A stretch of DNA of 64,000 nt from Sphagnum compactum (GCA_965153455.1 OZ234498.1:6200001-6264000), one strand, 5' to 3'; counted from the stretch's first letter, positions 35,661 through 49,677 are shown. Notes: a model not told the origin generated them from the sequence alone. A program made the numbers and translations.

Positions 35661-38600
35661 CCTGGAGCCGTCATTACATAGATAAAATCAAAAGACAAAC
35701 TGTTGAGGTGGCAGCTCTCAAATTGAACCTTCTTTGTTCTACCTTCACCAGAGAGCCTTGAGAGAGATCCATCCCAATGTCTGTACTCTGCCTGGACAGA
35801 TGTTGCCTACCTCTGTTTGTGGGTGGCTGTGGATATGGCAAACCTTGTGGCATCTTTCCAATAGGGAACAAGTAAGTAGCTTGTAAACCTTAGTATAATG
35901 GGGGATTCACCAAACCCAATAATTTATGGTAGTGTGTGGATTGGATATATGGGTGTGGACACAATCTCCTTCACACATCCATGTTGGAGGAGGTGATTTT
36001 TCACTCCTGTGCAAAGTTGTTTCTTGGTGGGGGTGGGGAGGGGGTGTTCTTGTGCAAATTATTCCTCAAACGTGGTTCCACCAACCCAAAGCTCATGTAA
36101 TTTAATGTCATGTGTTATGAGATCGGCGCCCAACATTATCAAAATTAATAAAATCATACACATAAAAATATGTACAAAATAATTGCAGGGAATTATTATT
36201 TTCATTAATTATATTTCACACTCATACAATGTTTTGAAATGTCATAACACCAAAGATGAAACTCCAAAGACACACAATGCAAATTAAGACCGTCAAACAT
36301 GAGAAAGTTGAAATCCAATTCACACAGAATTGGGTTCCAACAACAAATAAACCCCTCTGAAACAGTAATGTCTTGTAGTAAATACTTGACTAATAGGCTT
36401 GGTGAAAACAACTATTTGACTTGTGTATTAAGTTCTTATTTCTACTTATTATACTAGGAATCAACCAATTCAAGCCAAACAATTTGGAAATTATTAGAAC
36501 TTGTTTTCGTTTTTGCATTTGGACAAATTAATCCAATTTTTTCTACTTACAAATGGGTTCTTCAAAATGTTGAAAACCCATTATCAAGTTTTCACACATT
36601 CCTAATTTCATGCCACAATAAAATATATGAAACAATGTGTAATGAACAATAAGACAATACGAAAGTAATTATTTTTGAATTTTAGTTTTGAAGCAAAACT
36701 GTAAGTTTAAAGAAGCCAAGGAGGGTAAAATGTGAGCCTAAGTTTGGTAGGTTATGAAGTTTGTTTATTTCAAGAGGAAAGAGATTATTATGTAAGTATG
36801 TCCCACACAAATCTACATTTTGTTCATGCGTAACATCACACTCATGCACATTGTGAAATCCTATCATTTGGTCAATTTCATCAATGCCATCAAATTTCAT
36901 TCACATGGAAGTTTTCATCATCCATGTTGTCACCTTCACCGCTATTGTGATTTTCATTCGTGAAATTCATTTTTATTCTAGCAATAGATTTCATGAACAT
37001 TGTGTGTGTCATATGATTCATTTGTATCATTTATACATGATACAATTTGTTTGTATTTACATAGGTGGTAAGGGAAAGGATTTAGGTCAAAAGGCTTCAC
37101 ATACATATAGACAAAAATGCACAAAGGTTGCACATTCTATTATTTCCTTTGAATGTGAAAGTGAGGATTCTAAAGAATCGTCACATTTCATATTTTTACA
37201 AATTTATATTACAAAGGTGTTTGTTTAGCTTTGCCCGCACAAGGGACAAGGGTGATCACATTGGGTTTTTTTTTTTCCTTTGGTCAGTTTTTGCATTAGA
37301 AAATCAAATTTCATACTAGGGGAGTTAATTTTTTTTTGTTGGAAGCAATTATATGGTTTAGGTGGTTGGAATATTTTGTGATTTGTTTACACAAGTGGGA
37401 GGGTTGGAATTTTTGCTTGTTGGGGTTGGGGTTTTGCAAAATGTGTTTGGGGCGATGATGAATGTGTTTGGGGTGGTAATGGGTTGTTTATGTTGATGTG
37501 TTTTGCATTGTTTGTGTTTCATTTGTGAGTTTGCTATCAACACTTGCCATTCTTGTGGGTATCATCAACGTTCAACAAAACATGTTGTGTTGTTTTTTAA
37601 GGTTATCTTATTAATAAATACAAGGGTCAAAACACATAAAGGGAGCCAAAAAGGGCGTCAGTTGCTAAACCTAATCAGTCAAAATCAAATATTTATTTTT
37701 TTATTACCATTTAAAATCATAGTAATCATGACAAGTTAGTCCTTTTTCCCTCATATGAATGTCAAGGAACTTAGAATAAAAATTCAATTTTATCCAATTT
37801 TAAGTTTTGGTTTTAATTTATAACGTTTGAAAATGTACACCAATTGTGTCGAATAAAGTCAATTTTGTAAACGACTATAAAAAAGATTCATATAATAAAA
37901 GAATTTTTATTGAAAAATATAGATGATAAAAACATATTAGCCACAATCCAAAAAAATTCATACTTTTAAAAATGTGGAATTCTAAAAATTAAAAAATTCA
38001 AAGAATGTTTCAAAATTGCTTCAGAATTTTAAAGCTTCAAAAATCCTTTATCACATATAAATGGGTTATAATGTACATGATGTATGATGAAAAGTTATAG
38101 CTTAGAGTATAATAAAATTAAAGAATGTGAAATTTTAATTTTTGGTGATGACTTAAAATATTGATCATTTTTCAAAATGAAACATTGAATCTGTAAGGAA
38201 TTTGCACACTTTTAAAATTTCATATTTATTCAATAATGACTAAAAAAAATGTGATGCATTTTGGAACATTTAAATAGTTTTTACAACAAGTTACAAAAAA
38301 ATTCATTCAAAAATTCCTTTGCATGTAAAATGTTTTTTGGGAAAAGGGACTTGTAGTCCTTTTCCAACGTGATCCCTTTGGCTCCTAGTTACAAGTTTTG
38401 ACCCACAAGTCAAATGATTTTTGGGAAGTGATTAAAAGTATGTACTACATACATTGTGATTTTACAAATGCATTAGGGTATTTGATAATTATTGTCACCA
38501 TTGGTTTGAGTTTTGTTACTACATTTGTTCCTCGCTTGAATCTTGAATCCTATGTACAAATCTTTAATTTTGGTATGACATTCAATAATAAGTTTGAAAT

Positions 38601-39899
38601 GGGGGTTTTTTTTTGTGTTGAAAATTGGGGCCACAAAACTGATTGAACAAATTAACTAGGTTTTTCAATCTACCCATGTCGTGCTTATTCATTCAATTGC
38701 AAAATTCATCCTCAAATAAGATTTGGAAGAATTAGGATCCATAGATATGGTCATCACTAGAATCTATGATAGGTCTACCAACTAGAATTTCATTTTAGTT
38801 GTGGGTAATGAGTTCTAACCTAATGATAACCAAACTTAGGCTCTTTTCCTTGAGTTGTATGCATAATATTTGTAGCTAGTTGAAATATATAACAAAAGTA
38901 GACCTACAACACTTTTGATCAAGAATATTGGAAGTGCAATTTAACGGTGAATATTGGTTAATAACCAATTTCCCAAACGTTTTTGTGTTTCTATTTTTAT
39001 GATTAAAGTATTTAAAAATTAAATGAAGTACATAATAAATGGACCAAAGGGTAGGATTTTGCTATAAATTTTGAAATCTATCCCATTTTTTTTTTTAAAT
39101 CTTTTTGTTTCTACATTTGTTATAATATATATTCATGTTTAGATTTGTGTTGCAAGTTGTTGGAAAGTTGATAGTACTAATTGGGATGACTTGTTTTGAA
39201 AATGTATGTGCAAAACATCTTGTACCAACTTTAACAAATGGAAACAATGATTCTTATTGTTACATTTGCTAATGTATGGTTTCAATTGAGACACAACCAT
39301 GTATCTCTTGCAAGATTAGAAAAGATGAAGATTAAGATTGTGTTTTGTGTGCTTGGACATAATCTTGTCAGTCTTGAAGACTTCAAAATAAAACAAAGCA
39401 TTTTCTCTAACTTTTTACGGACAATTTAAGCCTAAGTGGAAGTTTATTTGAAATCTTAAAGTTAAGATTGTTAGGCATTTAATCATGAAAAAAAAACTTG
39501 TATCTAAAATTATACATGCAAAAGTTGAGTAATTTTTGTTGGTATGTGAACTCCAAAGGCAAAATGTGTGGTTGATTTTTATAACTGAGTTATTCAATTT
39601 TCAAGATGTTTTTGGAGTTAATGTCGACACATAAAGGGAAAATTATAGTTCACATTTTTAGGAGCTTTTTTAATGGAAAATTTGGATGGCAAGGTTGTAA
39701 TTAGTGTTTTTTTTTTCAAATTTGTGAAATAGGTGGGTTGGTGATCATGCGTAGAGGATTTAACCAAATTTGACTCAAGGTCAAAGTGGGAAGTAGAATA
39801 ATTTAGGATTCCAACTATAATATGGTGACTTGTTGGAACATTTTTTTTAAAATGATGATTTTAAGATTTTTTTCCTCAAAATGTGGCGACTTGGGCCAA
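35661..39899. other. AT-rich non-coding sequence
   Basis: No gene supported. Open frames such as 36884-37228 and 37503-37739 are short, low in complexity and without motifs. Confidence 0.45.
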
Positions 39900-42800
39900 T
39901 CAAGTTCAATGATATATATATTCAAATAAATAACTTATTAACCATTAAAAATATTCTACAACTTTAAATTGAACATTAAAATTAGAGTAAACAATAACTT
40001 GGAATAGAATTAATAATGTAAGATCTTAAGTTGAAACTTCAATTCAACATTTCAATATGAATATGAATATAGATATTGAATTATACAAAGTTGGTTTGAC
40101 ATGAGTGACCATATTTCAATATAATGTTGGCAATTGTTGATTTAACATACTTGTTAAAACATTCAATGAGTTTGAAATTGATTGGAAAAAATAACATGTC
40201 CCATGTAAAAGAATGTTTAACATTTGGCACACCCAAACCATTAGCATGTTATAAACATGAATTAAAAATTGAATTTTTACATGATAAATCTCATGGACAA
40301 GCAAACAATGAAGAAACGTAAACATGAAAGATGTCAATGCCTATTTCAAATGGTCAACAATGGTGTGATTTCACTACTATGTATTGGATATTCAAATATT
40401 TGCAACATTCATTAGGTGTTCACTTCACATTTGGAACAAGAAAAATGGTAGAAAAAAGGTGAAGGTTAGAAATCAAAATGAAGATGACTATTTAAACATA
40501 GGACACATAGATAATCATTTAAAGCTTGCTAAGACATGTCATTGGAATGTAAATTTCCCAAATATTTGTAATATGCATGATGATATAATTAATAAACAAA
40601 CAAATAATGCAAAAGATGAAATAGATTGTAAATGAAAAATACATGTTTGGAATTTAAAATTAAATTATAGTTTTGTGGAAATAATTAAAAGACATCCTAC
40701 ATGGACACCACAAGAAATTGCATTGGTGAATCATTCATAAGCATCCACATTTAACATTTGAGCATGTGACACATTAAATGGCATTTAAAACTTCTTGAAT
40801 TTAAGCAAACCAAGGACAATAGTGAAATTATATTGGTTAAAAGGAAATTGAATAGGTTGCGCAACTTTTTCCAATTAATTCATTCAATTCATAGACTTTA
40901 ATCACAAGTAGCGTGCCCCAAAAGGAATGTCAAATTGCAAAGGATTCTAATTCACAAAAATCAACTATGAACTATATTTTTCCTTTATATTATATTTTAG
41001 GTTTGGAATGACCGATGAGTCTTATAAATTACAATAAACACAAGGATAATTCAATTTCTAAATTTGGTGCACAATTTAATGTCTTTTTGTTTCTTGAAAA
41101 ATAAATTTAATTCATGGTCATAATAACTATAACATGGTGGAGGAATCAATTGAACTAATAGAACTATGCCAAATTGCACCAAATGTGAACCATAAACAAG
41201 AATTGTCTTTAGATATCAAATGCCATGAAAACCATACCATATACATTTTCAAAAGAATTCATATTGTAAAATGTGTTTGAAAAATGAATTATTGAAACAT
41301 TTTCAAACTACAAACATAAGGACTAGTAAATGAACACTATTGAAAGTGTTGTCAAACAAATATGAACTATCTAGATGTAAATCAATGTCAAATATTAAAA
41401 CAATTACAAAACATTGAAATAATTTCAAATACACATAACTTAAGTTGCCCATGTCACACAACCAAAAATAAGCTAAAATTGTTTTCTATGTAATTTTATG
41501 ACTCTTTAAGACCAAGTATTAGTTTCTGAAAGGGGAACCACAATTGTGACTATGGCTTACACTAGGGGAGGTTACTTCCAAATATCATTCATTACTTTGA
41601 AACATTGCTAAACAAGTTTTGTAATTCAAATTAGCTATGCATCTAAATTGTATATTGGGAAAAAATCTTGATGTTTTTGTTTTTGTTTTTTTTTTCCAAA
41701 ACATGATCATACATTCATGTGTAAATCTTGTTAAAGAAAAAAAATGTGGACACAATTTTAAATTTATCTTGACAAGGTCATATTACAAACAATATAATAA
41801 AATAAGATTTTTTTTCAATGTATTTAAAAGAATGTCTGATTGCACCATGTTTTGCACTTGCAAAAATGTCCAATTACAAGGATATAAATTATATGGAATG
41901 CATGCAAGTATTGAAAACGCCCCAACAAATTTTCATTTGGCACAAAAAAGTTTTATCATGAATGCAATATATGATGATTCTTCAATTTTATACTTTTGAA
42001 ATGAAAACTTTAAACTTAAAATCTATATATATGTCAAATAATGTTCATCCGAACATTGTTATGTAAGCATTATAATATCTTTTTCAACCTCCTTTATATA
42101 TAAATGCAAAGGTTTCAATATGAAAACAAATTGACATTAATTAACAAAAAAAAAAGTTTAAATAGGAGAAGGTTTTTGACCTCTCAAATTATTCTATGAT
42201 ACATATTTTAAAGAATATATTTTCTTGATGTTGTTTTTATACACGCAAGAACATTTCTTAAATGTTCATACTAAACAATAAAGTGGTTACAAGATAAGGT
42301 GGATCACATTTGGAAATAAAACATTCAATACAAATCCACTTGGTAATGTGGTAGTTTACTATGATATCATTGTTTAAGTGGGGGGATTAGTACAAGGTGG
42401 TTAATAAGCTACTAAAGTCCATGTGATAAACAAAAGTCAAACTATTTTTGAAAAAAAAAAATGTTAAGAAAAAAGATTGAAATCCATCACACATTTCATG
42501 TATGTTTCTTTTGCTTTAAGGCAAACCCATCCTTGTGTAGTACCATTGCGAACATTGCACGGTGATTTTCCTAGACCCATTAAACTTTTAAAAATCATAG
42601 GAAACACTAAAATAAAGATTTTCATAATTTTTTTAATGAGTACATATATTAGGTTCTATAGATTTTTAAATTTCAATAATATCAAAAAATTATGTATTTT
42701 GATGTTCCTAATCATTGCATTTAGAAAAAACTTTTAGGAATGTAATGTTGGTTCCTTTCTTTGAACTTTTTGGTCAAAAACACAAATTTGAAACATGATT

Positions 42801-43989
42801 CCAGAATTTTCTTGGGAATTTTTTTTCTAATTTAATTTTGAAGTCATTCTATTTTTAAAATTTTATTAGGCAATTAATTGAGTAAATATAATTTAATTGT
42901 GAATATCCAAAGTTAAGGCTATTGATTATTTGAAGGGGCCATCTCTATTAGAAATAATTTTTAAAAAAAAAATCATGTTTTTTATTCCAAAATAAACTTC
43001 AAGCCATATACCGAGGCATTTAATGAATAAACATGAGAAAAAAAAATTATAGTTGTGAAAAAATTTAAAAGAAAGGGCCCATGAAAATGATTTGGCCACT
43101 TTTGGTTCCTTAACCATTCCTTTAGGTGGTTCCTAGTGATACCACCCAAGGATGGGTTTGTCTTTTAATATATCATATATTGAATCCCTACAAGATATAT
43201 CAAACAAAAACCATAAAAAAGAAATTATTTAAATATAGGCACATAATTCTCCTCCACATTTTTCAACTTTCAAAGTCCAAATTATTTTATATTTGGTGTA
43301 TATATGTTCCAACTTTTTATATAAATGTCTTTTGATTCAAGTTTATAAATTTTACTCCCATAGCAAATTTGGTTTATTGATGTTATTATGGCATGTTAAT
43401 GGCATGCCAATGCACAATTAACACTTTGTTAAAAACTATAATGTGACATAAAAAGTGATCCCCTTATTTTACAACCACCCAATAATACAAGCTAAATTAA
43501 CTAGTGTTAATACAATTTTTAAGTATCAAATAATTGAAATATTTGGAAATAAATTAAAAAGTTCATTCAATTTATATTATCTTTTGCATACACACATTTG
43601 AAAAGAAAACAATTAGGTCATGTCCATAAAACTAATGATGTGCTAAGTAATGTTCACTTAGATAAAGCATTGAAATATGATTTCTATGACATAAAGAATT
43701 TGATTATATTGGATATCTCTAGATTATTTAGAGCTTATTGGCAAGGATGTTATCGGTACATTATTAAATGAATAATTTTTGCAATCTTCTTAAAATCATT
43801 GATTTTTTTTTTGGTGAGGGTATAAATTATTTCATTGGAACAAAATTTTAATTAGGAAAGTTAACACATGATCTCAAATGTTTTTGGTTCGATAGTGTTC
43901 TTTGAATTGGTATGTCTATTCAATGAAGATATTGGAAAATTTGTTGATAAATAGTTAACAATTTTGATCAAATGATTTTCAATATATAA
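39900..43989 (+). other. Very AT-rich sequence with protein-like scraps, possibly the 5' part of the Helentron
   Basis: Frames at 40124-40321, 41637-41999 (RMSDCTMFCTCKNVQLQG, ASIENAPTNFHLAQKSF) and 43590-43770 (KYDFYDIKNLIILDISRL, FRAYWQGCYRYIIK) look like eroded protein. They sit in the right place and strand to be the N-terminal and Rep parts of the element that is recognisable from 43990. I could not find the HUH motif, so this assignment is inference. Confidence 0.3.
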
Positions 43990-44002
43990 GTTTTTACATC
44001 AA

Positions 44003-45050
44003 AATCAATGGACATGCATGAAAAAACATAAAGCAATTTGTTAATTTCAATATCCTAAAATTGCCAATGAAATATGCAAAAATATTGTACCCTTGGATGA
44101 AAAAAATAATACTTCAAACCTTTGCAAAATATTTTTAAAAATTTGGTGATATGGAATTAAGAGTAGAAATTACATTTGACAAAGTTTTTTTAGAATTACA
44201 ATTAGATGAACATATGGATTTACTTACATTACAATGCATGTTATGAAGACCACCATTAATTCTTCAAATGTAAAGGTCAAATGACACACACACATTTGGA
44301 TGTATTTAACATACATGCTAGACCTTGATAGAAAGCAAATCCACAATTTATTTAAAATCCTTATGCCATTACACTTTATTTTATATCATATTAAACAATT
44401 TGTAACACATGAAATGTAATCCATATTAAATAAATCATAAATGTAAACATGAAAAAATAGAAGCATTTGAATGAATCAAGAAATTAGGAAATTCACTTTT
44501 AAATGCACAAAAAGTATGAGTCCAACAAGTAGTACACATATCCTTATCAATTTCATTTAATCATTCAATGAGGTCATTTCAATTTGTAAACATGTGTAAA
44601 GAACATATCAAACTTTTGTATTATTACCACAAGAAAAATACATAAATTATCATTGATTTCAATAGAAATTCATTGCAAATTATTAAGTGAAAAGTATAGA
44701 AAATGACATCAAAATTTATGTCATTCATAGATTTGGAAACATTCGTAACATATTATGATACTAAAGCATGTAAAGAATGCAGATGTGATAAAACAATTTG
44801 TTGGGTTTCATTGAACCTTCATAGAGACCTTGAAAATCATTATAAATAATTATTGCTTCAATTGAAAACTTTTTCCTAATTAGCACTAAATTTGAAAAAT
44901 GATCATGTTCAACATCCAAAGATGCTTATATGAATTAGAAAGATGATATTGAAAAGACACATGAAAAAATTGTATATAACTTCAATATTATTAATGAACA
45001 TAATAATGAATGGGACAATTTACAATCACAAGTGAAATAGTTATTGATGC
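44003..45050 (+). pseudogene. Helentron Rep-helicase linker region
   Basis: A Cys/His-containing segment (QWTCMKKHKAIC, QYPKIANEICKNIVPLDE) is followed in one frame by VEITFDKVFLELQLDEHM (from 44163) with RPPLILQM. Then come NPYAITLYFISY, EAFE-stop-IKKLGNSLLNAQKV-stop-VQQVV (44475-44540), and HSMRSFQFVNMCKEH. Still in that frame are MSFIDLETFVTYYDT (44718) and KTICWVSLNLHRDLENHY. In PIF1-linked Helitron proteins, the stretch before the helicase has a phrase of this kind about a paired Ala-Gln-Glu and Ser-Ser-Arg segment, then a Tyr/Arg-rich one. Several stops stand where the family has Glu, Arg or Trp. The agreement in order and spacing over about 800 bp is the main support. Confidence 0.68.
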
Positions 45051-45289
45051 TAGTGATTTATTAAAAAAAATCATTATATGCTAATATAAAAGAAGTTGAA
45101 CCATATGATCTAACATATGAAAACCATGTACATTTTAAAGAAAATCATTAATGCATAATGTTTATGAAAAAATAGACATACATATACCACCATATGAACA
45201 ATTTTGATCACACATGAAAAATGCCTAATGAATAAAGAATGATGATAAATTGTGAATGCCATTTTATACAAAAAATAAGGTCCATAAAA

Positions 45290-45620
45290 AACTTTACACA
45301 CTTTTCTAACAAGAGGTGCAACCATAGGAAAAGCCTTTACAATGATGCATGTGTCATACAAAACATGGTGCAATATTCAATAATAGATACAACAAATGGT
45401 GGTCCTTTAAGATGAAAAATCATGAAATTGGAATACATAAAAGTTGCATTTAGCGTCAATGGTATAGCAATCCATTTTGAATTTGTAATCCCATGAAACG
45501 AAAATTTCAATGAACTTAAAATAATAAGCAATTAAAAATGTAACATTTGAATGACAATTGATCAATTTCAATTGTTAGTAATAGACAAAATATTTATAGT
45601 AATTTAAAGAAGGATAACCT
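45290..45620 (+). pseudogene. Helentron PIF1-type helicase, motifs I to II
   Basis: Walker A is visible as TRGATIGKAFTMMHVS (Gly codon at 45315, Lys at 45330). The family's second Gly and the Ser/Thr after Lys are altered. A frame change then gives KVAFSVNGIAIHFEFVIP, matching the PIF1 motif after Walker A. Next comes LLVIDKIFIVI (about 45570-45600), which matches Walker B except that the catalytic Glu is Lys, followed by a Phe-Ile-Asp-Tyr-Arg segment. These changes rule out ATPase activity. The helicase continues downstream but is too eroded to follow. Confidence 0.65.
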
Positions 45621-48600
45621 TTATTGATTACAGATCAAATATGTCATAAAACAACTCATAATAAATTGCTAATTGATTTTTATGAAGCCCTTTTAGTTCA
45701 AAATGCATGGGTCCAACAATGGTAATGGGAGCCACCTTGGGTGTAATCATATTTTATTTAAATTGACATGTTTACAAGTTTCAAAATGTAAGTCAATGTT
45801 GAAAATTTGTGTTGTATTTGTTCAACAATGTTTCTAATACATAAATTAAACATTTGGGGGTGAAAGCACATTAAGGTGCAACTATTTTAGGCACATATGG
45901 AAGTCCATATTATCACCTAAATTAACATTACAAAAGTAGTGTGAAGTTAGGATACCTTGATTCACACAAGTCATTTTGCAAGTTATCATTAGAAATTCAT
46001 TATAAAAAATATTCCAGCCCTAGTTTACCTTATGAAAAACTTACATTTGAAATATGAACTTCTAAATTATTACTTTCACTAAAAGAAAAGACTTAATGGG
46101 AAAAACCATAATTAAGGTATATAGAAAAATTTGGTATTCAAAGTCCTTTCAAAAACTCTTCTTTATTATCAATGTTATCACACCATATTATCATTGAATC
46201 CTTTATTCAATAAAAACATTATATGAAGGTGCATGAAGTCCATATTCATTGATTACATGGAGTATTATAAGTAATTGGTACTTCTTAAAAAGTCCATTAT
46301 GTTATGAAAATTCAAAAAATATTCAAAAAATTCATACAATGTGATTATAACTCATATATCATTGTATGTTGAATCCTAAGTTTATTAACTTAATCATTTA
46401 TATTTAATCACATGGCCAATTACAAATTTCAAACCTTTGCAAAAATTGCCTTGTGACAACATTTTATGGATAGTGTAACGTGCTTTCACCCTTGGATAAT
46501 TTTGAAAATATTCCAATAAATATATAATATTTTTCAAAGAAAAAAGCTCATAACCAATGTTTTTCAGCACATTGAAACAATGTAAAAACATCATTTATAC
46601 ACAATTGTTCAACATCATTTTCAAACTTTTTGACCAATCCTCTATTGGACATCAACTTATTAGGACTATTTAAGGACTACCTCAAAAGGCATTGATAGTT
46701 CTTTTTATTGTGTTCATACTTGCATGGCTTTTTAAATAAAAAACTATTCTAGCCTTTTTTAGACAAATTGCTAGCATGAAAATGCAAAATTCTATGAAGT
46801 AAAACAAGTTGTATGACAAAATGTTATAAATTTCATTAACATTTTAAATAGATTTTGAATAACTTCACAAAGTTGTGAAAACATAGACTTCATTAACAAT
46901 GTCATCCAACACTAAACTTGTGAACAATACTTTGCCACATTTGTTTTATACAAATGCTAAAACAACATTGGATGACAAACAAGTTATCTAAAAAAAACAT
47001 GGTTGAACATTTATATTTTTAGCACAAGATGTTCATTTAAAACATGTCTTACATTTATTAACCTAGCATAGACCGCCTAAGCTAGCTTACATAGGTAGGC
47101 TAATTAATCAAAAAAAGGTCAAGGGGACATTCATGTCACCTCTTTCAAAATCGCTATTAGTTCATGTAATCATAATCATAATCATGTCATGAATAATTTA
47201 TATAACCATAGTTACACAAATGGAAAAAACCTAGTGTCCAAATAGGATTACATGACTCAATTTGGACATGATTAATCACAAAGTATCTAGTCATAAAAAA
47301 ACAAAATTTGGCATAGTGGTAAAAAAAAATATGAAATTTATGAAACTTGGAAAAAACAATCTTGATGGCGACCAAAATTCAAACATAACATTTTGATGGT
47401 TTGAATTTTTCTTCATTTTGTGATTAAATTTCAACCTCCATATAAACCAAGACCAAAGTGTAGTTAGTCATCCTTGTCCCAAATGTTTTTTAATGACTAA
47501 ATTTCAATTGTCATTGGGGTAAAAATTTTACACTTGCAAACAAATTATTATTTTGACTTAAGTTGAGCCTAAATTAACACGATGTTGTGCTACATTGGAA
47601 TTGAAATTAACACAATTAACATGATTTGACAAGGCTAATGTTGATAACCTTGCTTGTCTTAACACACAATATACATTGTGCACAACGTTTAACCTTTGGT
47701 TGTCTAATATTTGACCCAATTGGTGTAACAAATCATGGGTTAACATATACAATATTATCATGAATTTTTTCTTAAAGATCATTTGTAATTACTTCCCCCA
47801 TTCTCAAACAAGAATTTACAAGTAGATTTTCTTGTCCAAAAAAAAAGTTTCACTAATGTAGGATACAAATTAATCGTCATTTTTTTGAAATCTTATTATG
47901 AAAATTTGATAGTTATATTATATATCGACACTCATTCTTTAAATTTAAATTTCCAAGACATTATTACAATTCCAAACTTATCAGTAGGGCTAGTGCAAGT
48001 TACATTAGACCAATATGGATGTCATGATGATACATCTAGATTGTGGGTGTAATTCAAATTGGCATTTGTATTTTAGCAATTGGATTTAACAATTCAAGGA
48101 CATTATTTGAATTTATTAAATGTAGTATATTTGTGATGTAAATGTCTTTTATACATGATAAATAAGATTTAAAAGTTATGGACTTTTAAAGTGAACAATA
48201 GGGACTCAACAATTGATTGAAAATATTTATTATAACCTATCAATGAACATAAAATTCAAGGATTTCAAACCATGTGAATTGAATGTTATTTTTCTTGACT
48301 TTTTTTCATTGAAAAAATTGATTTCTTTTCCAAAGTCCATATCATGTTGAAAAACAATAATTTTATGCTAAATTTGTGCACATATTTACAAAATAGTGAT
48401 ATCTAGGTTCAATAACTTCTACATAGAAAAAATGATATGAAATTGATATTAAGAAGTTGTTTGTTAATCACATATAATCATCATAGGGCTTGAAAACAAT
48501 ACAAAGGAAATGCTTCTCAAATGGACTTAAATGGGACTTTTAAATATTTTTTCACTTTTTGGTCCAATCAGCCTTGCATTCACCTAGCATCCACAAACTT

Positions 48601-48672
48601 TTTAAAAGTGAAACAAAAATTCAAAATGCCAATAAATAAATTTATAATGCCATATCAAACAAATTTAACACT
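45621..48672 (+). other. Eroded middle of the Helentron, unreadable
   Basis: AT-rich sequence in which I cannot follow a frame. Protein-like scraps occur at about 45930-46160 (KLLLSLKEKT, KFGIQSPFKNSSLLSMLS). The helicase C-terminal motifs would be expected here. Confidence 0.3.
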
Positions 48673-49155
48673 TTGTCATGTTATAATCAACATGGAATTC
48701 AATCATATTCCATGAGATCAAGTAGTGACTTTATTGCAAACGATATTAGCAAAACATTTAGGCACAAAATTTATTATTGGATTTCTCAACAAAATTACAT
48801 GACAAGCTTTATACATAATGACAATTTATATTTACCACTTAAAATGCAAATAGTTTATCTTAAATCCATTTTAAAAGCATTATGAAAAGACAAAGACATG
48901 CCTTCAAATTGACCAACTCCTATAATTGGGGATTTTAACATATACATGATAATCAACACCTCTCAATCAACATCACAAAAATTTATGAACAACTACAATT
49001 GTAACATTGTTTCATTTAAAAACACAAATATTTATAACATTGCACAAATGAATCATATATGGATTAATGCACCAACACAACAATGCCATTTTGGATCACT
49101 TGAAGCTTATTGGATAGATCACAAACTGATAATATATGTTGCATTAAATTACTAA
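48673..49155 (+). pseudogene. Helentron C-terminal apurinic-endonuclease-like domain
   Basis: One frame is open from 48673 to the TAA at 49153, interrupted only by TGA at 48883 and 48910. It reads SSSDFIANDISKTFRHK, FIHNDNLYLPLKMQ, PTPIIGDFNIYMIINTSQ, QKFMNNYNCNIVSF, MNHIWINAPTQQCHFGS and AYWIDHKLIIYVALNY. GDFN (48928-48939) and the terminal DHK (49117-49125) are signature residues of the endonuclease/exonuclease/phosphatase fold, as in the apurinic endonucleases of non-LTR retrotransposons and Helentrons. The Cys-Gly-Ser...Tyr-Trp spacing fits the transposon type. An independent non-LTR retrotransposon is less likely because no reverse transcriptase follows and helicase motifs precede it on the same strand. 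Confidence 0.7.
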
Positions 49156-49413
49156 AGGGTGAAAACATGGTTAGGTGGCTTGCTTCTGGCATTGTGAGAA
49201 TCCATTTAAAACATTGGTTAAAATTCCAACATTTTTATAATTAAAATTTATGCATCCAATATACACTTCCCTATGTTTACATTAAAAGTCTGGGTAACCC
49301 AAGTGTGTACATGGCAATCATATATTTAGAAAAAATATATAGGTAAAAACATGAAGGTTTGAATGAGAAATGGAATAATAAGAGTTGATAATGCAATATT
49401 AAATTAAGAATAT

Positions 49414-49461
<48 letters not shown>

Positions 49462-49677
49462 AAAGTTTCAATGCATCTTATTCTTAAACATTTCATTTGA
49501 TGTTGTCCTATTGACCCTACTATGCCATACATTTTGAGTTCACATGTCAATTTTATCCTTTGTGATTGGAATAATGTTATGAGTTTAAAAATTCATTATG
49601 AGTCCACTCTTTTCTTAAAATTTCAATCATAATTTTGAATTTGGGTTATGTGTTGCTATGGACTACTAGTGGCAATC

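Larger units (their letters stand above)
43990..49155 (+). mobile_element. Decayed Helentron-type rolling-circle element
   Basis: Conserved pieces of a Rep-helicase protein with a C-terminal apurinic-endonuclease-like domain are found in the right order on the + strand. They are the Cys/His-type segment before the helicase (44003-44130), the Rep-helicase linker (44148-44850), PIF1 motifs I, Ia and II (45300-45600), and the endonuclease core with GDFN and DHK (48673-49155). This layout defines Helentrons (HLE2), which differ from canonical Helitrons. The DNA is as AT-rich as the surroundings and full of stops and frameshifts, so the copy is old and inactive. The 5' boundary, the termini and the Rep active site were not identified, and the helicase C-terminal motifs between 45700 and 48600 could not be read. 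Confidence 0.72.

Noticed and set aside
41637-41999. A 120-codon open frame as an independent gene
   Set aside because: Low-complexity, Phe-rich start and no recognised motif. It is better explained as eroded upstream Helentron sequence or chance in AT-rich DNA.
49277-49471. A - strand open frame with alternating Tyr and Ile
   Set aside because: It is a translation of the (AT)n microsatellite at 49416-49456.
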